The position numbers and the translations under genes are program-made. This document shows positions 16,965 through 24,688 of a stretch of DNA of 64,000 nucleotides, piece after piece. The notes under the pieces were generated by a model. It ran no database searches. It was not told where the DNA came from and saw nothing but the letters and a program-made list of their open reading frames with translations. Source of the stretch: Sinobaca qinghaiensis (GTDB taxonomy: Bacteria > Bacillota > Bacilli > Bacillales > Marinococcaceae); the NCBI RefSeq assembly GCF_003610495.1, contig NZ_RAPK01000011.1, positions 248,001 to 312,000 on the forward strand. The letters run 5' to 3'. The first letter of the stretch is position 1. The number at the start of each line of letters is the position of its first letter.

Positions 16965-17717
16965 TTAAAAAGAATATTCAAAATCACGGATAATATCCTG
17001 AAATTGATCCTGCACAATCTGTTCGGTTTTTTTGTCGTAATACTCTCTGTAATTCACTTTTTGACTGTTGGATGTTTTTTCCCTTGGCAGGTCAATGGCA
17101 GAAAGACCAAGCTTTCTGCCGGCATGTGAAAGATCCTCTTCCATGTGCTCAAATCGTATATAAAAATCGCAGGCCTTCTCCTGATTTATGTAAACAAATG
17201 GATGTAGAAGATGTTCCATTCTTTTAAACCCGGTCGGCAGTGATTCTTCTTCGGTAATCATCTGTACAAAATAGGAAAACGACATATCCCGTTTTTCCGA
17301 TCTTCCGGCCCGTCCGCTCATAATCCAGCGGTAGTCAGAAGCTACTAGATCCCACGGGTTCCGTATGTTTACTGCTTTATAGGATTCCTGCCATTGCTTT
17401 TCCCCAATCAGCTGCTTTACTTCTCCGGCAGGCTGATGCTGCAGCAGAGGTCCTCCGCTTCCTGTTTTCCGCAGAAACATTTTTGCTCCTGTATCTACCA
17501 GCTTCTGCGTGCTTCCTATATCAATATGACGTCCCCATTTTGTAAAAAAGTGACCCTTTTTACGTTCTGAGAACCCATACTTGCGGATATCTTTTGCTGT
17601 TGCATAGGCTGTCATCTGCTCGTACGCTTTTTTTATTAAAGCAATTTCCGTCGAAGTGCCCCCGGTTTTATAGCTTTTTAAGTAAACGAAACGAAGTGGA
17701 TGGCTGATAATCGTCAT
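16965..17717 (-). CDS. Sulfotransferase-family protein
   Basis: 250 residues with the two PAPS-binding signatures of P-loop sulfotransferases: the 5'-phosphosulfate loop KSYKTGGTSTE (14-24) and the 3'-phosphate motif NIRNPWDLVASDYRW near residue 118. The first motif has YKTGGT where enzymes usually have xxTGST. The reaction would be transfer of sulfate from PAPS to a hydroxyl or amine of an unknown acceptor. Such enzymes are sporadic in Bacillota, which suggests horizontal acquisition; base composition does not obviously differ. Monocistronic, ATG 17717 after AGGAGG. Confidence 0.75.
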   Translation of the reverse strand: MTIISHPLRFVYLKSYKTGGTSTEIALIKKAYEQMTAYATAKDIRKYGFSERKKGHFFTKWGRHIDIGSTQKLVDTGAKMFLRKTGSGGPLLQHQPAGEVKQLIGEKQWQESYKAVNIRNPWDLVASDYRWIMSGRAGRSEKRDMSFSYFVQMITEEESLPTGFKRMEHLLHPFVYINQEKACDFYIRFEHMEEDLSHAGRKLGLSAIDLPREKTSNSQKVNYREYYDKKTEQIVQDQFQDIIRDFEYSF

Positions 17718-17775
17718 TGTATTCCTCCTATATTTCTTTCTCCCCTGCTAACTTATCATATTTGAACGGATAAAA

Positions 17776-17946
17776 TTACCGCTGAGAAATATTTGCTGCG
17801 TTCCAATGTAATAAAATTACGCCCGCAAACGTAAACGCAATTGTGATAGGAATATATTCTCCACGATCGGTAAATCCTGCCCATATATTTAAGCAGGTTC
17901 CCACCATAGCGGCTCCTAATAATGGAGCTGATACGACCTTTCTCAT
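17776..17946 (-). CDS. Small two-helix membrane protein divergent from padR
   Basis: 56 residues with a strong ribosome site (AAAAGGAGAG) before ATG 17946. Two hydrophobic segments (APLLGAAMVGTCLNIWAGF and YIPITIAFTFAGVILLHW) flank the short loop TDRGE. Not recognised. It lies next to twin perfect palindromes that separate it from padR, so it is very likely under PadR control. A longer frame over the same bases (to 17965) is a shadow that would lose these helices. Confidence 0.7.
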   Translation of the reverse strand: MRKVVSAPLLGAAMVGTCLNIWAGFTDRGEYIPITIAFTFAGVILLHWNAANISQR

Positions 17947-17986
17947 TTAATACTCTCCTTTTCATTTATAAATAATAGTTGTTTTT

Positions 17987-18033
17987 ATATCATTTAATGA
18001 TATACTATTTAATAACATATCATTTAATGATAT
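17987..18033. promoter_or_regulatory. Twin 17-bp palindromes, candidate PadR operators
   Basis: ATATCATTTAATGATAT occurs identically at 17987-18003 and 18017-18033, centres exactly 30 bp (about three helical turns) apart. Each is a perfect palindrome around one central base. The second ends just before the padR Shine-Dalgarno. The arrangement fits autoregulation and divergent control. Confidence 0.75.
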
Positions 18034-18046
18034 AGGAGGTGTATTT

Positions 18047-18388
18047 TTGGGCAGAAAAGACAGCATTTCTTCCGGTGATTTAACAGACACGCATTATTAT
18101 ATTCTGCTGTCACTAATGACACCTATGCACGGCTACGCTGTGATGCAGAAGGTGGAAGATCTGACAGAGGGACACGTAGTCATGGGTCCTGGCTCCGTCT
18201 ATACGATGATTCAGAAATTATTAAAAGCCGGGTATATTAAGCCAAGTGAACAAGCGGCGGAACAAAGAAAAAGCTATGTTATTACTAATCAGGGCATAGA
18301 TATTTTTCAAAAGGAACTCAAACGCCGAAAAAAAATGGTAGAACATGGAGAAAATGCGTTACAAATGAAAGGAGAGCAGCTCCCTTGA
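18047..18388 (+). CDS. PadR-family transcriptional regulator
   Basis: 113 residues of the short PadR type: winged helix with HYYILLSLMTPMHGYAVMQKVEDLT and GSVYTMIQKLLKAGYI, then a basic C-terminal helix for dimerisation. TTG start at 18047 follows AGGAGGTG. The gene overlaps the downstream DUF2812 gene by four bases; PadR plus DUF2812 is a common Bacillus pairing in which PadR represses its operon. The ligand is unknown. Confidence 0.92.
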   Translation: MGRKDSISSGDLTDTHYYILLSLMTPMHGYAVMQKVEDLTEGHVVMGPGSVYTMIQKLLKAGYIKPSEQAAEQRKSYVITNQGIDIFQKELKRRKKMVEHGENALQMKGEQLP

Positions 18389-18921
18389 AAAAAACAAAGT
18401 ATATGACAAGCAGCGGCTTAGCATTTAGTGAAGGCTATGACATGAAAAGACTAGCAAAGAAATCATTGAAAGGCTGGCACCTTCAAAAATTTGGCTTTCT
18501 CGGCTATACTTTGGAACGCGGTGAGCCTATGGCTGTTGAGTATGAGCTCGATTATAACGAACAACCGGATGCTGATTATTTTCAACTCTTCCAGGACGCC
18601 GGCTGGGAGCATATCTGTTCCGGCGGAGCCATGCATATTTTCAGAGCACCGGAAGGCACTGTAAAAATCTACAGTAGAAAAGCGGACAAACGAGACGTTT
18701 ACAGACAGGAGCAGAAAAAGTTTAAATCCTATGCGGTTTTCTGCCTTATTATCTTTACTGTTCTGGCTGCATTCCTTTGGGCAGTGAATACTTTCTATCC
18801 TGATTTAACTACTCTCACCGTATTGGCTACAGTACTTCTTCTTGTTTGGACCTTTCCGACTGTTTTTAGTACATTTCCGTATATAGGTTACACCTATAAA
18901 GTTTATCGACTTAATAAATAA
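18385..18921 (+). CDS. DUF2812 membrane protein
   Basis: 178 residues. The N-terminal soluble part carries the DUF2812 signature (GWHLQKFGFLGYTLERGEP, then GWEHICSGGAMHIFRA); the C-terminal part has two to three membrane helices. The TTG at 18385 overlaps the PadR stop codon (TTGA), with GGAGAG upstream, so translation is coupled. Function unknown; family members are usually under PadR control and may act in membrane-stress responses. Confidence 0.9.
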   Translation: MKKTKYMTSSGLAFSEGYDMKRLAKKSLKGWHLQKFGFLGYTLERGEPMAVEYELDYNEQPDADYFQLFQDAGWEHICSGGAMHIFRAPEGTVKIYSRKADKRDVYRQEQKKFKSYAVFCLIIFTVLAAFLWAVNTFYPDLTTLTVLATVLLLVWTFPTVFSTFPYIGYTYKVYRLNK

Positions 18922-18941
18922 TTATTTATTATTAAAAATAT

Positions 18942-18986
18942 AAACCCTTCAACCCAAATGGTATGTATTCCTGGGTTGAAGGGTTT
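18942..18986 (+). terminator. Terminator of the padR operon
   Basis: Perfect AAACCCTTCAACCCA stem and complement, followed by ATTTATAT. Confidence 0.8.
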
Positions 18987-19200
18987 ATTTATATGCATTA
19001 TTAGAAATTCCTATGAATGGCCGGGGCAGGGCATCCACTAAAACGACCGCTGTTATGTTCAATAGTAAAAAGATAATGGAAAAGCCGATGGCAATATTAG
19101 ATATAATACGCTCTGCTTTTACAGATGGCTTCAGATCCTTTTGATGAAGTCCTTTTTTCTCTCTCCATTTTTTACCCGAAAATTTAACAACAGGGTCCAC
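18985..19200 (-). pseudogene. Possible gene remnant encoding a membrane segment
   Basis: A 71-residue frame from GTG 19200 without a recognisable ribosome site. One clear membrane helix (IAIGFSIIFLLLNITAVVLV) follows a basic region. Upstream of the GTG the same frame stays open for about 30 codons, still looks protein-like (RYLGAIFIVVDP) and has no start. This suggests a 5'-truncated copy of a longer membrane protein. Not recognised. Confidence 0.35.
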
Positions 19201-19475
19201 TACGATAAAAATAGCACCGAGATAGCGGTCGATCTTAGGAGTGAAATATGGAGATTTTATACAGGATTTAATCGATGTTCAGTACTCTGTCATGGTATCT
19301 CTCTTTCTTTTTTAGTTCTGCATGAGTTGCTCTATTCCCTAAACCAGGCAGAGAGAATGTTTACGCGGGTCGAAAAAGGTCAATAGTACTAATAGCAGTG
19401 AAATGACGTTTTTCATTTTTACATGGGTTCATGTATTAAAAATAAACCATTCATCAACAAAAAAGGAGTTTTCTT
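19201..19475. other. Gene-free stretch
   Basis: Apart from the possible upstream remains of the 18985-19200 frame I see no gene, strong hairpin or clear promoter here. Confidence 0.4.
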
Positions 19476-19994
19476 ATGTCCCAGACGGCATTATCCAAAT
19501 ACATCAGCAATTATGAAGGGGAAGTAAAAACAGCTAATTTACTGGAAAGGTATTTAAAAGAGATTTTTAAGGATGACTCCCTGAAGAGTGAACAAACCAG
19601 TATACTCGTTAATACGCATAAAGAATCTACCGTTGATGCATTTATGTATGACACAATGACCGATCAGTTTACGATTAATAACATTGAAGAAAAAGATAAT
19701 GAAGTGACAGTATCTATCACTGCAGCCATAACGGCCAGAACAACAGGAAAGATTATTGAAGAACTGAATACAGATGATAAAAAGAAGAAGTGGAAAAGGC
19801 AGGGGCATTTCGTTTACGATCACAATGTGCCGCTGAGTATTGAGCTGGTATTTGACCCGGCTGTCTATTTAGAGCACCATAACCTTCCACCTGCTCTTAC
19901 CTACCACAGGAACATCCAGTTAAACCATGGAGAAGATATTAAAATTGATGAGAAAAAAATAAGATCAACACCAATTGAATGGGAAAACCAATAA
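19476..19994 (+). CDS. Hypothetical soluble protein
   Basis: 172 residues, start ATG 19476 after AAAAGGAG. Charged, mixed alpha/beta, without signal peptide or membrane helix; a run DDKKKKWKR sits in the middle. Two beta-like segments alternate polar and hydrophobic residues (EVTVSITAAITARTTG, VPLSIELVFDPAVYL). Not recognised. It is alone between terminator-like elements. Confidence 0.65.
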   Translation: MSQTALSKYISNYEGEVKTANLLERYLKEIFKDDSLKSEQTSILVNTHKESTVDAFMYDTMTDQFTINNIEEKDNEVTVSITAAITARTTGKIIEELNTDDKKKKWKRQGHFVYDHNVPLSIELVFDPAVYLEHHNLPPALTYHRNIQLNHGEDIKIDEKKIRSTPIEWENQ

Positions 19995-20059
19995 ATCCTT
20001 ATAAGAATTTATTCACAAAATGCTATTTCCAATTGTAAACTACTATTCAAGTAAACAGA

Positions 20060-20084
20060 AGGAGCCGTCAATGTGACGGCTCCT
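20060..20084. terminator. Terminator between convergent genes
   Basis: Perfect AGGAGCCGTCA/TGACGGCTCCT stem with a 3-base loop, extended by A and T on both sides. Confidence 0.75.
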
Positions 20085-20091
20085 GTTTAGG

Positions 20092-21315
20092 TTATTCATT
20101 TAATGCTGCTTCTAAGTTTGTTATATTTTCCTGCATTATGCTGAAATAGTCTTCATCCTGCTCGTCTTCCATTACTGATTCCATATTATGAATGGTTAGA
20201 GCCTCAGCATTTGTTTCATCCTGTACTACTTCTGCCACTTTAGTGGAAATGTTCTGCTCGAGCATCACATGGTTCAGGTCGTTGTCTTCTGCGAGTTTTA
20301 TTATATACTGCAGCTGACGCTGGGACGGCTCTTGATTAGGAGAAATGCCCGTAATCCCAATCTGCTCGATGCCATACCGTTGATTCCAGTATCCATAGCC
20401 GGAGTGGGAGACTAGAAATTGATGCTTATCGGCTTCTTCACTTAATGTAGTAAATTGTTCATCCAGGCCCTCCAACTTATTCGTAACCTTTTCCAGGTTA
20501 GCCGCGAATGCTTCTTTGTGCTCCGGCATCAATGCGGAGAATTCTTCGGTTATTTTCTCTGCTCCTTCCAAAGCAAGCAGCGGATCCAGCCACACATGCG
20601 GGTCCTCGTCACCATGGTCGTCAATTACAATCTCTACAGAGGCTGATTGAACCAAAGGCTCTTCGTTATCATCAAATAAAACGGCCTTTATCTGCTGGCC
20701 ATTCACCGCCGCTTTACCAGTGTAATCATTCCCTTCACTGTCCGGTACAGTACGCCATTCGTCATCTTCATAATTTCTTGCATACCAATGCCAATGACCT
20801 TCTTCTTCCGATTCGGCGGTTAAAATAACGTCATCACCTGTATGGTAATGATCGGCAGTTCCTTCAATGTTTACATCTTCAGGTACATCGTAAGAAGCGT
20901 CTACAGCTTCTCCCTCCTCTGCGGCATTGGAGCTGGAAGCCTGTGACCCTCCCTGCAGGGTCATATTTTCACTTACTTCAATCATTTTCACGCCGTCGGC
21001 TGTTTCTTCCACTGACTCCGCAAATCCGTCAATTCCTGCACCGTTATAAATAAAAGCATCAGAATCTGAGATATCGATCATCGTCTGCGCCGTAGGTTCA
21101 TAGCTGTGCGCATCAGAGCCCGGGGGAACAATATTTTCCACTTCTACGTACTCGCCCCCTATTTCAGATGCCAGTGACTCCCAGGCAAACAGTGTCGTGT
21201 AAACCTGCAGCGGCCGGTCTTCATCAGAAGTCCCTCCATTTTCTGTTTCGTTTCCGCAGGCACCCGCAATTAACAATGTAGAGAGCGCAGTAGAAAAAAG
21301 TATTTTTCTTCTCAT
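20092..21315 (-). CDS. znuA: Zinc ABC transporter substrate-binding lipoprotein with inserted His-rich module
   Basis: 407 residues. A signal peptide ends in the lipobox LIAGAC (Cys20). The chain is a cluster A-I metal-binding protein (ZnuA/AdcA N-domain): DAHSYEPT, DPHVWLDP, and VSHSGYGYW supply the metal-binding histidines. In place of the usual short His-rich loop there is a module of about 90 residues (about 143-234) with HYH and HWHW motifs, also present in the neighbouring ZinT-like protein. The start is ATG 21315 after GAAAGGTG; the longer frame adds nine non-signal residues. No permease or ATPase gene is adjacent, so the membrane partners must be elsewhere. Confidence 0.9.
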   Translation of the reverse strand: MRRKILFSTALSTLLIAGACGNETENGGTSDEDRPLQVYTTLFAWESLASEIGGEYVEVENIVPPGSDAHSYEPTAQTMIDISDSDAFIYNGAGIDGFAESVEETADGVKMIEVSENMTLQGGSQASSSNAAEEGEAVDASYDVPEDVNIEGTADHYHTGDDVILTAESEEEGHWHWYARNYEDDEWRTVPDSEGNDYTGKAAVNGQQIKAVLFDDNEEPLVQSASVEIVIDDHGDEDPHVWLDPLLALEGAEKITEEFSALMPEHKEAFAANLEKVTNKLEGLDEQFTTLSEEADKHQFLVSHSGYGYWNQRYGIEQIGITGISPNQEPSQRQLQYIIKLAEDNDLNHVMLEQNISTKVAEVVQDETNAEALTIHNMESVMEDEQDEDYFSIMQENITNLEAALNE

Positions 21316-21373
21316 GTTGTAAACACCTTTCGTTTCGTTCATTTATAATAATCCGGCAATCAGCCCGATAAAA

Positions 21374-21399
21374 AAAGCGATACAGAATCGTATCGCTTT
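21374..21399 (-). terminator. Terminator between zinT-like and znuA-like genes
   Basis: The minus strand reads AAAGCGATAC, 6-base loop, GTATCGCTTT, then a T run; it would stop most transcripts leaving the zinT-like gene before znuA. Confidence 0.8.
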
Positions 21400-21416
21400 A
21401 TGGTGCGACGTATATT

Positions 21417-22466
21417 TTAGTGGGCAGTCATCTCATGGACAATTTCGTCTTCATCCATATCAGAAGGGTAGTAAGTAGGCCAGTTTTCTACTTCATCCAG
21501 CAGTGCCTCGCGGTCATCACCCCAGTAGAGATGGAAATGATGAGCGTCAGCAGGGGTCACATCGTGATCGCTGAACTGGATATACTGCGGCATCCCCTCA
21601 GCTTCTCCATCTAATTTATATACATAGCGCACGCCTCTATTACCGGCTTCATATTCCAGAATTTCATACCCGTCGGATACGTAAGTTCCCGTATGCTCTT
21701 CTCCATTTTCAAAGAAAGTGGCCTGGCTGCCGTCAAAGATAATACGTTCTACATTCGTTTCATAACCTTCCTCATAATACTCTTTATATTCTTCTGCGGT
21801 CATTTCATCGTCTTCCTCTGCTTTATGTTCAAATACTTCGTCCAGATCTCCATCCTGAAGATAAGGATATACAGACTGCCAGTCTCCTTCCCAATCGGTT
21901 AATTCACGTTCTTCTACTTCTTCATCTTCAAAATAGCCATCGTAAATTCTTTGTTCATCTTCACTTAAGTCGTGACTATGACCTTCTTCGTCTTCGTGAT
22001 CGTCGATTGCAATTTCGACAGGCGCTGATTGGGCGTGCGGTTCATGATCCTCATCATAAATAACAGCTTTTACTTCCTGGCCGTCGTTTTCTGCTTCCCC
22101 AGTGTATTCAGCACTTTCCTGACCTGCAATCGGCTCCCACTCTTCGCTGTCTGCAGCTTTTTCATACCAATGCCAGTGATCTGAATCGATATCCTCCTCC
22201 AGTTCAGCTGTTAAGGTAACTTCATCCCCTGTATGATAATGATCTGCCAGACCTTGGACTGCTACATCCTCCGGCGCATCAATTTTTCCATTATGTTCTT
22301 CTTCGTTTTGACCTTCTCCCTCTTCACTGCTCTGTTCCTCTTGTTCTGCTGCCTCTTCCTCACCGGAACCCTGATTCTGTTCTTCCCCGGATTCTTCTGA
22401 TCCGCATGCAGCCAGCATAACGCTGACAGCAGCAATGCTTGTTAATGTAACTAATGATTTTTTCAT
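21417..22466 (-). CDS. zinT: ZinT-domain metal-binding lipoprotein
   Basis: 349 residues. Lipoprotein signal with MLAACG (Cys21), a very acidic linker, the same HYH/HWHW module as the downstream ZnuA-like protein (about 63-158), and a C-terminal ZinT domain (about 165-349) with WEGDWQSVYPYL, the HDV and HHFHLYWG histidines that bind Zn, and WPTYYP. In streptococcal AdcA the ZnuA and ZinT parts are fused; here they are neighbouring genes. A Zur-like site overlaps the region just upstream of the ribosome site. Role: capture zinc at the cell surface and hand it to ZnuA (known for the family). Confidence 0.92.
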   Translation of the reverse strand: MKKSLVTLTSIAAVSVMLAACGSEESGEEQNQGSGEEEAAEQEEQSSEEGEGQNEEEHNGKIDAPEDVAVQGLADHYHTGDEVTLTAELEEDIDSDHWHWYEKAADSEEWEPIAGQESAEYTGEAENDGQEVKAVIYDEDHEPHAQSAPVEIAIDDHEDEEGHSHDLSEDEQRIYDGYFEDEEVEERELTDWEGDWQSVYPYLQDGDLDEVFEHKAEEDDEMTAEEYKEYYEEGYETNVERIIFDGSQATFFENGEEHTGTYVSDGYEILEYEAGNRGVRYVYKLDGEAEGMPQYIQFSDHDVTPADAHHFHLYWGDDREALLDEVENWPTYYPSDMDEDEIVHEMTAH

Positions 22467-22478
22467 GATGCCCTCCTC

Positions 22479-22499
22479 AAATCGTAATTGTTCTTATTT
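22479..22499 (-). promoter_or_regulatory. Zur-like box upstream of zinT-like gene
   Basis: One half, AAATCGTAAT, is a perfect match to the Bacillus Zur consensus half-site; the other half matches 6 of 10. It lies directly before the GAGGAGGG ribosome site. Confidence 0.5.
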
Positions 22500-22611
22500 A
22501 CATTTCAAAGTGTATACCAGGAATTTGGATATGTAAACAATTACTTTTTGAAAAAGTAAACAGTATAGGTTCTTTTTTCAAATATCCTAAGACGTGAAAT
22601 ATAGAAAAAAG

Positions 22612-22635
22612 CCTTTAGAATCAGTCTTCTAAAGG
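22612..22635 (-). terminator. Terminator after the AIM24 gene
   Basis: CCTTTAGAA/TTCTAAAGG stem; the minus strand continues with CTTTTTTC. Confidence 0.8.
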
Positions 22636-22715
22636 CCGGCGGTTCTATTATAAAAATTGGCTGATTATAACGTATACTATGGTAAAAATAAGTAGATATA
22701 CTAAAACGTTTCGTA

Positions 22716-23390
22716 TCACTTACTTCCCCCCGGCTGTATAATAACAAATCCTCTTCCTTCAAATTTCATCTGAATGGATTCACCGCTGCCTCTTCCGAGA
22801 AAAGTACGGTAGTTTATGTCCGTATGAAATTCCGGCTTCACATCACCGGACCAGGCGACCGTAGCCGCGGGATCGGTAAATACCGGCTCACCTGCATAAA
22901 CTGGCAGCGTCAACGGCTCGAAGTATGTAGTAATTACCACTTTTCCCTGGCCGTGAAGGGTGATATTAAACAGTCCACCAGACATCACGCCCGCAGCTTT
23001 TTTCATCATTTCAATATTCCATTCTACAGACGGCTCAAAAGCGAGAAGGTCCTCTCCTTTTACGGTCAGCCGCTGGCCGTCTAAATCAAGAATGGTAATG
23101 CGTTTCCCTTGATCCGCTAAAAATAAGCGGCCCCGGCCGGAGGCCTTCATGAGATCCTGGCCTTCCGCCGTAAATGTCTTTTTGAAAGCCCGCTCCACTC
23201 CATGCTCGAGCGCCCGTTCGCGCTCAAATGCTATATTTCCGGTATATCCGGCCATCGCTCCAATTTTAGCCCAGACCTCCCCTGCCAGATCCACTTCCAG
23301 TATTCGTTCCGACTGCAGGCCGAAAACCTCCCGCGGCCTCGCTTTAGGTCCTGTTTTGTTTATAAATTCATTTATCGAATAGCTGTTCAT
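22716..23390 (-). CDS. AIM24-family protein
   Basis: 224 residues, beta-rich, with the AIM24 pattern: GEVWAKIGAMAGYTGNIAFE, GRGRLFLADQGKRITIL, GLFNITLHGQGKVVI and a C-terminal GSGESIQMKFEGRGFVIIQP. Cytosolic, no signal peptide. In bacteria the family is uncharacterised; the name comes from a yeast mitochondrial protein. ATG 23390 after AAAGGAG. Monocistronic. Confidence 0.9.
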   Translation of the reverse strand: MNSYSINEFINKTGPKARPREVFGLQSERILEVDLAGEVWAKIGAMAGYTGNIAFERERALEHGVERAFKKTFTAEGQDLMKASGRGRLFLADQGKRITILDLDGQRLTVKGEDLLAFEPSVEWNIEMMKKAAGVMSGGLFNITLHGQGKVVITTYFEPLTLPVYAGEPVFTDPAATVAWSGDVKPEFHTDINYRTFLGRGSGESIQMKFEGRGFVIIQPGGSK

Positions 23391-23459
23391 ATGTCCGCTC
23401 CTTTAAATAAAGTTACACGTTAGTATACTGTATTTACGTTATTTCATTTCAGGAAATAT

Positions 23460-24557
23460 TTATTCCTCTATCCACTGGTAGACGTGGTCCCGCAGTTCCT
23501 CCTCGGTTTCTCCTCCATTAGGGATATGATCTGCTTCTGCCATGGGCTTGACGATATACTCGTTTTCCGGCCCCGGCACTACCTGCGTGAAATCAATATT
23601 CGGCTCGGAAATGATCGTCTCATCTTCTTCTTTTTCTACTTCGAAAGTAGCCACCCCTCCCGTATCTGTATATTTCTGATCCTGACCTGTATAAAAGTTA
23701 CCGAGAGAATAATAAACAAGTGTTTGATTTCCTTCTTTTCCTTTTACCCATTCCATCGGCTGCAGCACATGAGGATGATGACCGATCACTACGTCTACCC
23801 CTTCATCGGCTAAAAAAGCAGCCAATTCCTTCTGTTCCTCATTGGGCAGCCTTTCGTATTCGGTTCCCCAATGCATGTTTACCATCAGAACATCCACTTC
23901 GTCTTTCATATTCCTGACGTCTTCTCGTATTACCTCCTGATCAATCACCTGCACGGCATATTCATGACCGTCTGGCACGGTATAACCGTTCAACCCATAT
24001 GTATAAGAGAGCATGCCTATGTTAATCCCATCTACCGTTACAATTCTCGGTGACGCTGCGTCTTCGTCGTCTTTATACACACCCACATAGTCCATTCCAA
24101 TTTCTTCGTAATAGCTGACTGCGTTATGAATTGCTTCCATTCCCCGGTCCAACGTGTGATTGTTGGCACTAGAAACCATATCAACTCCGGCATCCTGCAG
24201 CGCATCAACAATGGCAAAGGGACTGTTGAAGGAAGGATATGCCGATAAGCCAAGATCTTCTCCACCAGGAATGGATTCCTGATTTACTATGGTAAAATCC
24301 GGTTCTTCCAGTAGCGAAGTTACGTTTTCTAACGCCGGTGCAAAATTGTATTCGCCGTTTTCTTCCATTCTTTTATACACTCTGCCATGAAGCAGTACAT
24401 CTCCTGCTGCTCCAATCGTTATCGATGTTTCTTCAGTTTCTGCCTGGACATGTTCTTCTTGATTGTTCTCTGTCTCCTGATCGTTTTGCACTTCTTCAGC
24501 TGCACAGCCTGTAAGCAAAATAACAATACTCATACACCCAATAGTAACGGTACGCAT
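23460..24557 (-). CDS. CapA-family lipoprotein (poly-gamma-glutamate synthesis-type metallophosphatase)
   Basis: 365 residues; signal peptide with lipobox LLTGCA (Cys18), then an acidic linker and a CapA/PGA_cap domain related to calcineurin-like phosphatases. Metal-binding motifs visible: GDVLLHGRV, NQE, SSANNHTLDRG, MHWGTEYE and GHHPHVLQP, followed by YSLGNF. In Bacillus CapA/PgsA acts in poly-gamma-glutamate export, but no pgsB/pgsC (capB/capC) genes accompany it, so the role here may be different. ATG 24557 after AAGGAGG. Confidence 0.9.
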   Translation of the reverse strand: MRTVTIGCMSIVILLTGCAAEEVQNDQETENNQEEHVQAETEETSITIGAAGDVLLHGRVYKRMEENGEYNFAPALENVTSLLEEPDFTIVNQESIPGGEDLGLSAYPSFNSPFAIVDALQDAGVDMVSSANNHTLDRGMEAIHNAVSYYEEIGMDYVGVYKDDEDAASPRIVTVDGINIGMLSYTYGLNGYTVPDGHEYAVQVIDQEVIREDVRNMKDEVDVLMVNMHWGTEYERLPNEEQKELAAFLADEGVDVVIGHHPHVLQPMEWVKGKEGNQTLVYYSLGNFYTGQDQKYTDTGGVATFEVEKEEDETIISEPNIDFTQVVPGPENEYIVKPMAEADHIPNGGETEEELRDHVYQWIEE

Positions 24558-24656
24558 TGCATCCTCCTTAAATCATTATTTACATGATTAATATATCATA
24601 ATATTGCTAATTATTTGAAATAAAATAGGTAAATATACTATTTTAAACTAAAAAAA

Positions 24657-24682
24657 TCCCGCTATGCCTGAGCATAGCGGGA
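24657..24682 (-). terminator. Terminator after the CNNM gene
   Basis: Perfect TCCCGCTATGC/GCATAGCGGGA stem, four-base loop, then seven T on the minus strand. Confidence 0.9.
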
Positions 24683-24688
24683 AAATTT

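Noticed and set aside
17756-17965. 69-aa minus-strand frame
   Set aside because: The other frame (17776-17946) has the ribosome site and two clean membrane helices, so this one is the shadow.
22541-22762. 73-aa frame on the minus strand
   Set aside because: It overlaps the AIM24 terminator and the 3' end of that gene, has no ribosome site, and its composition is not protein-like.
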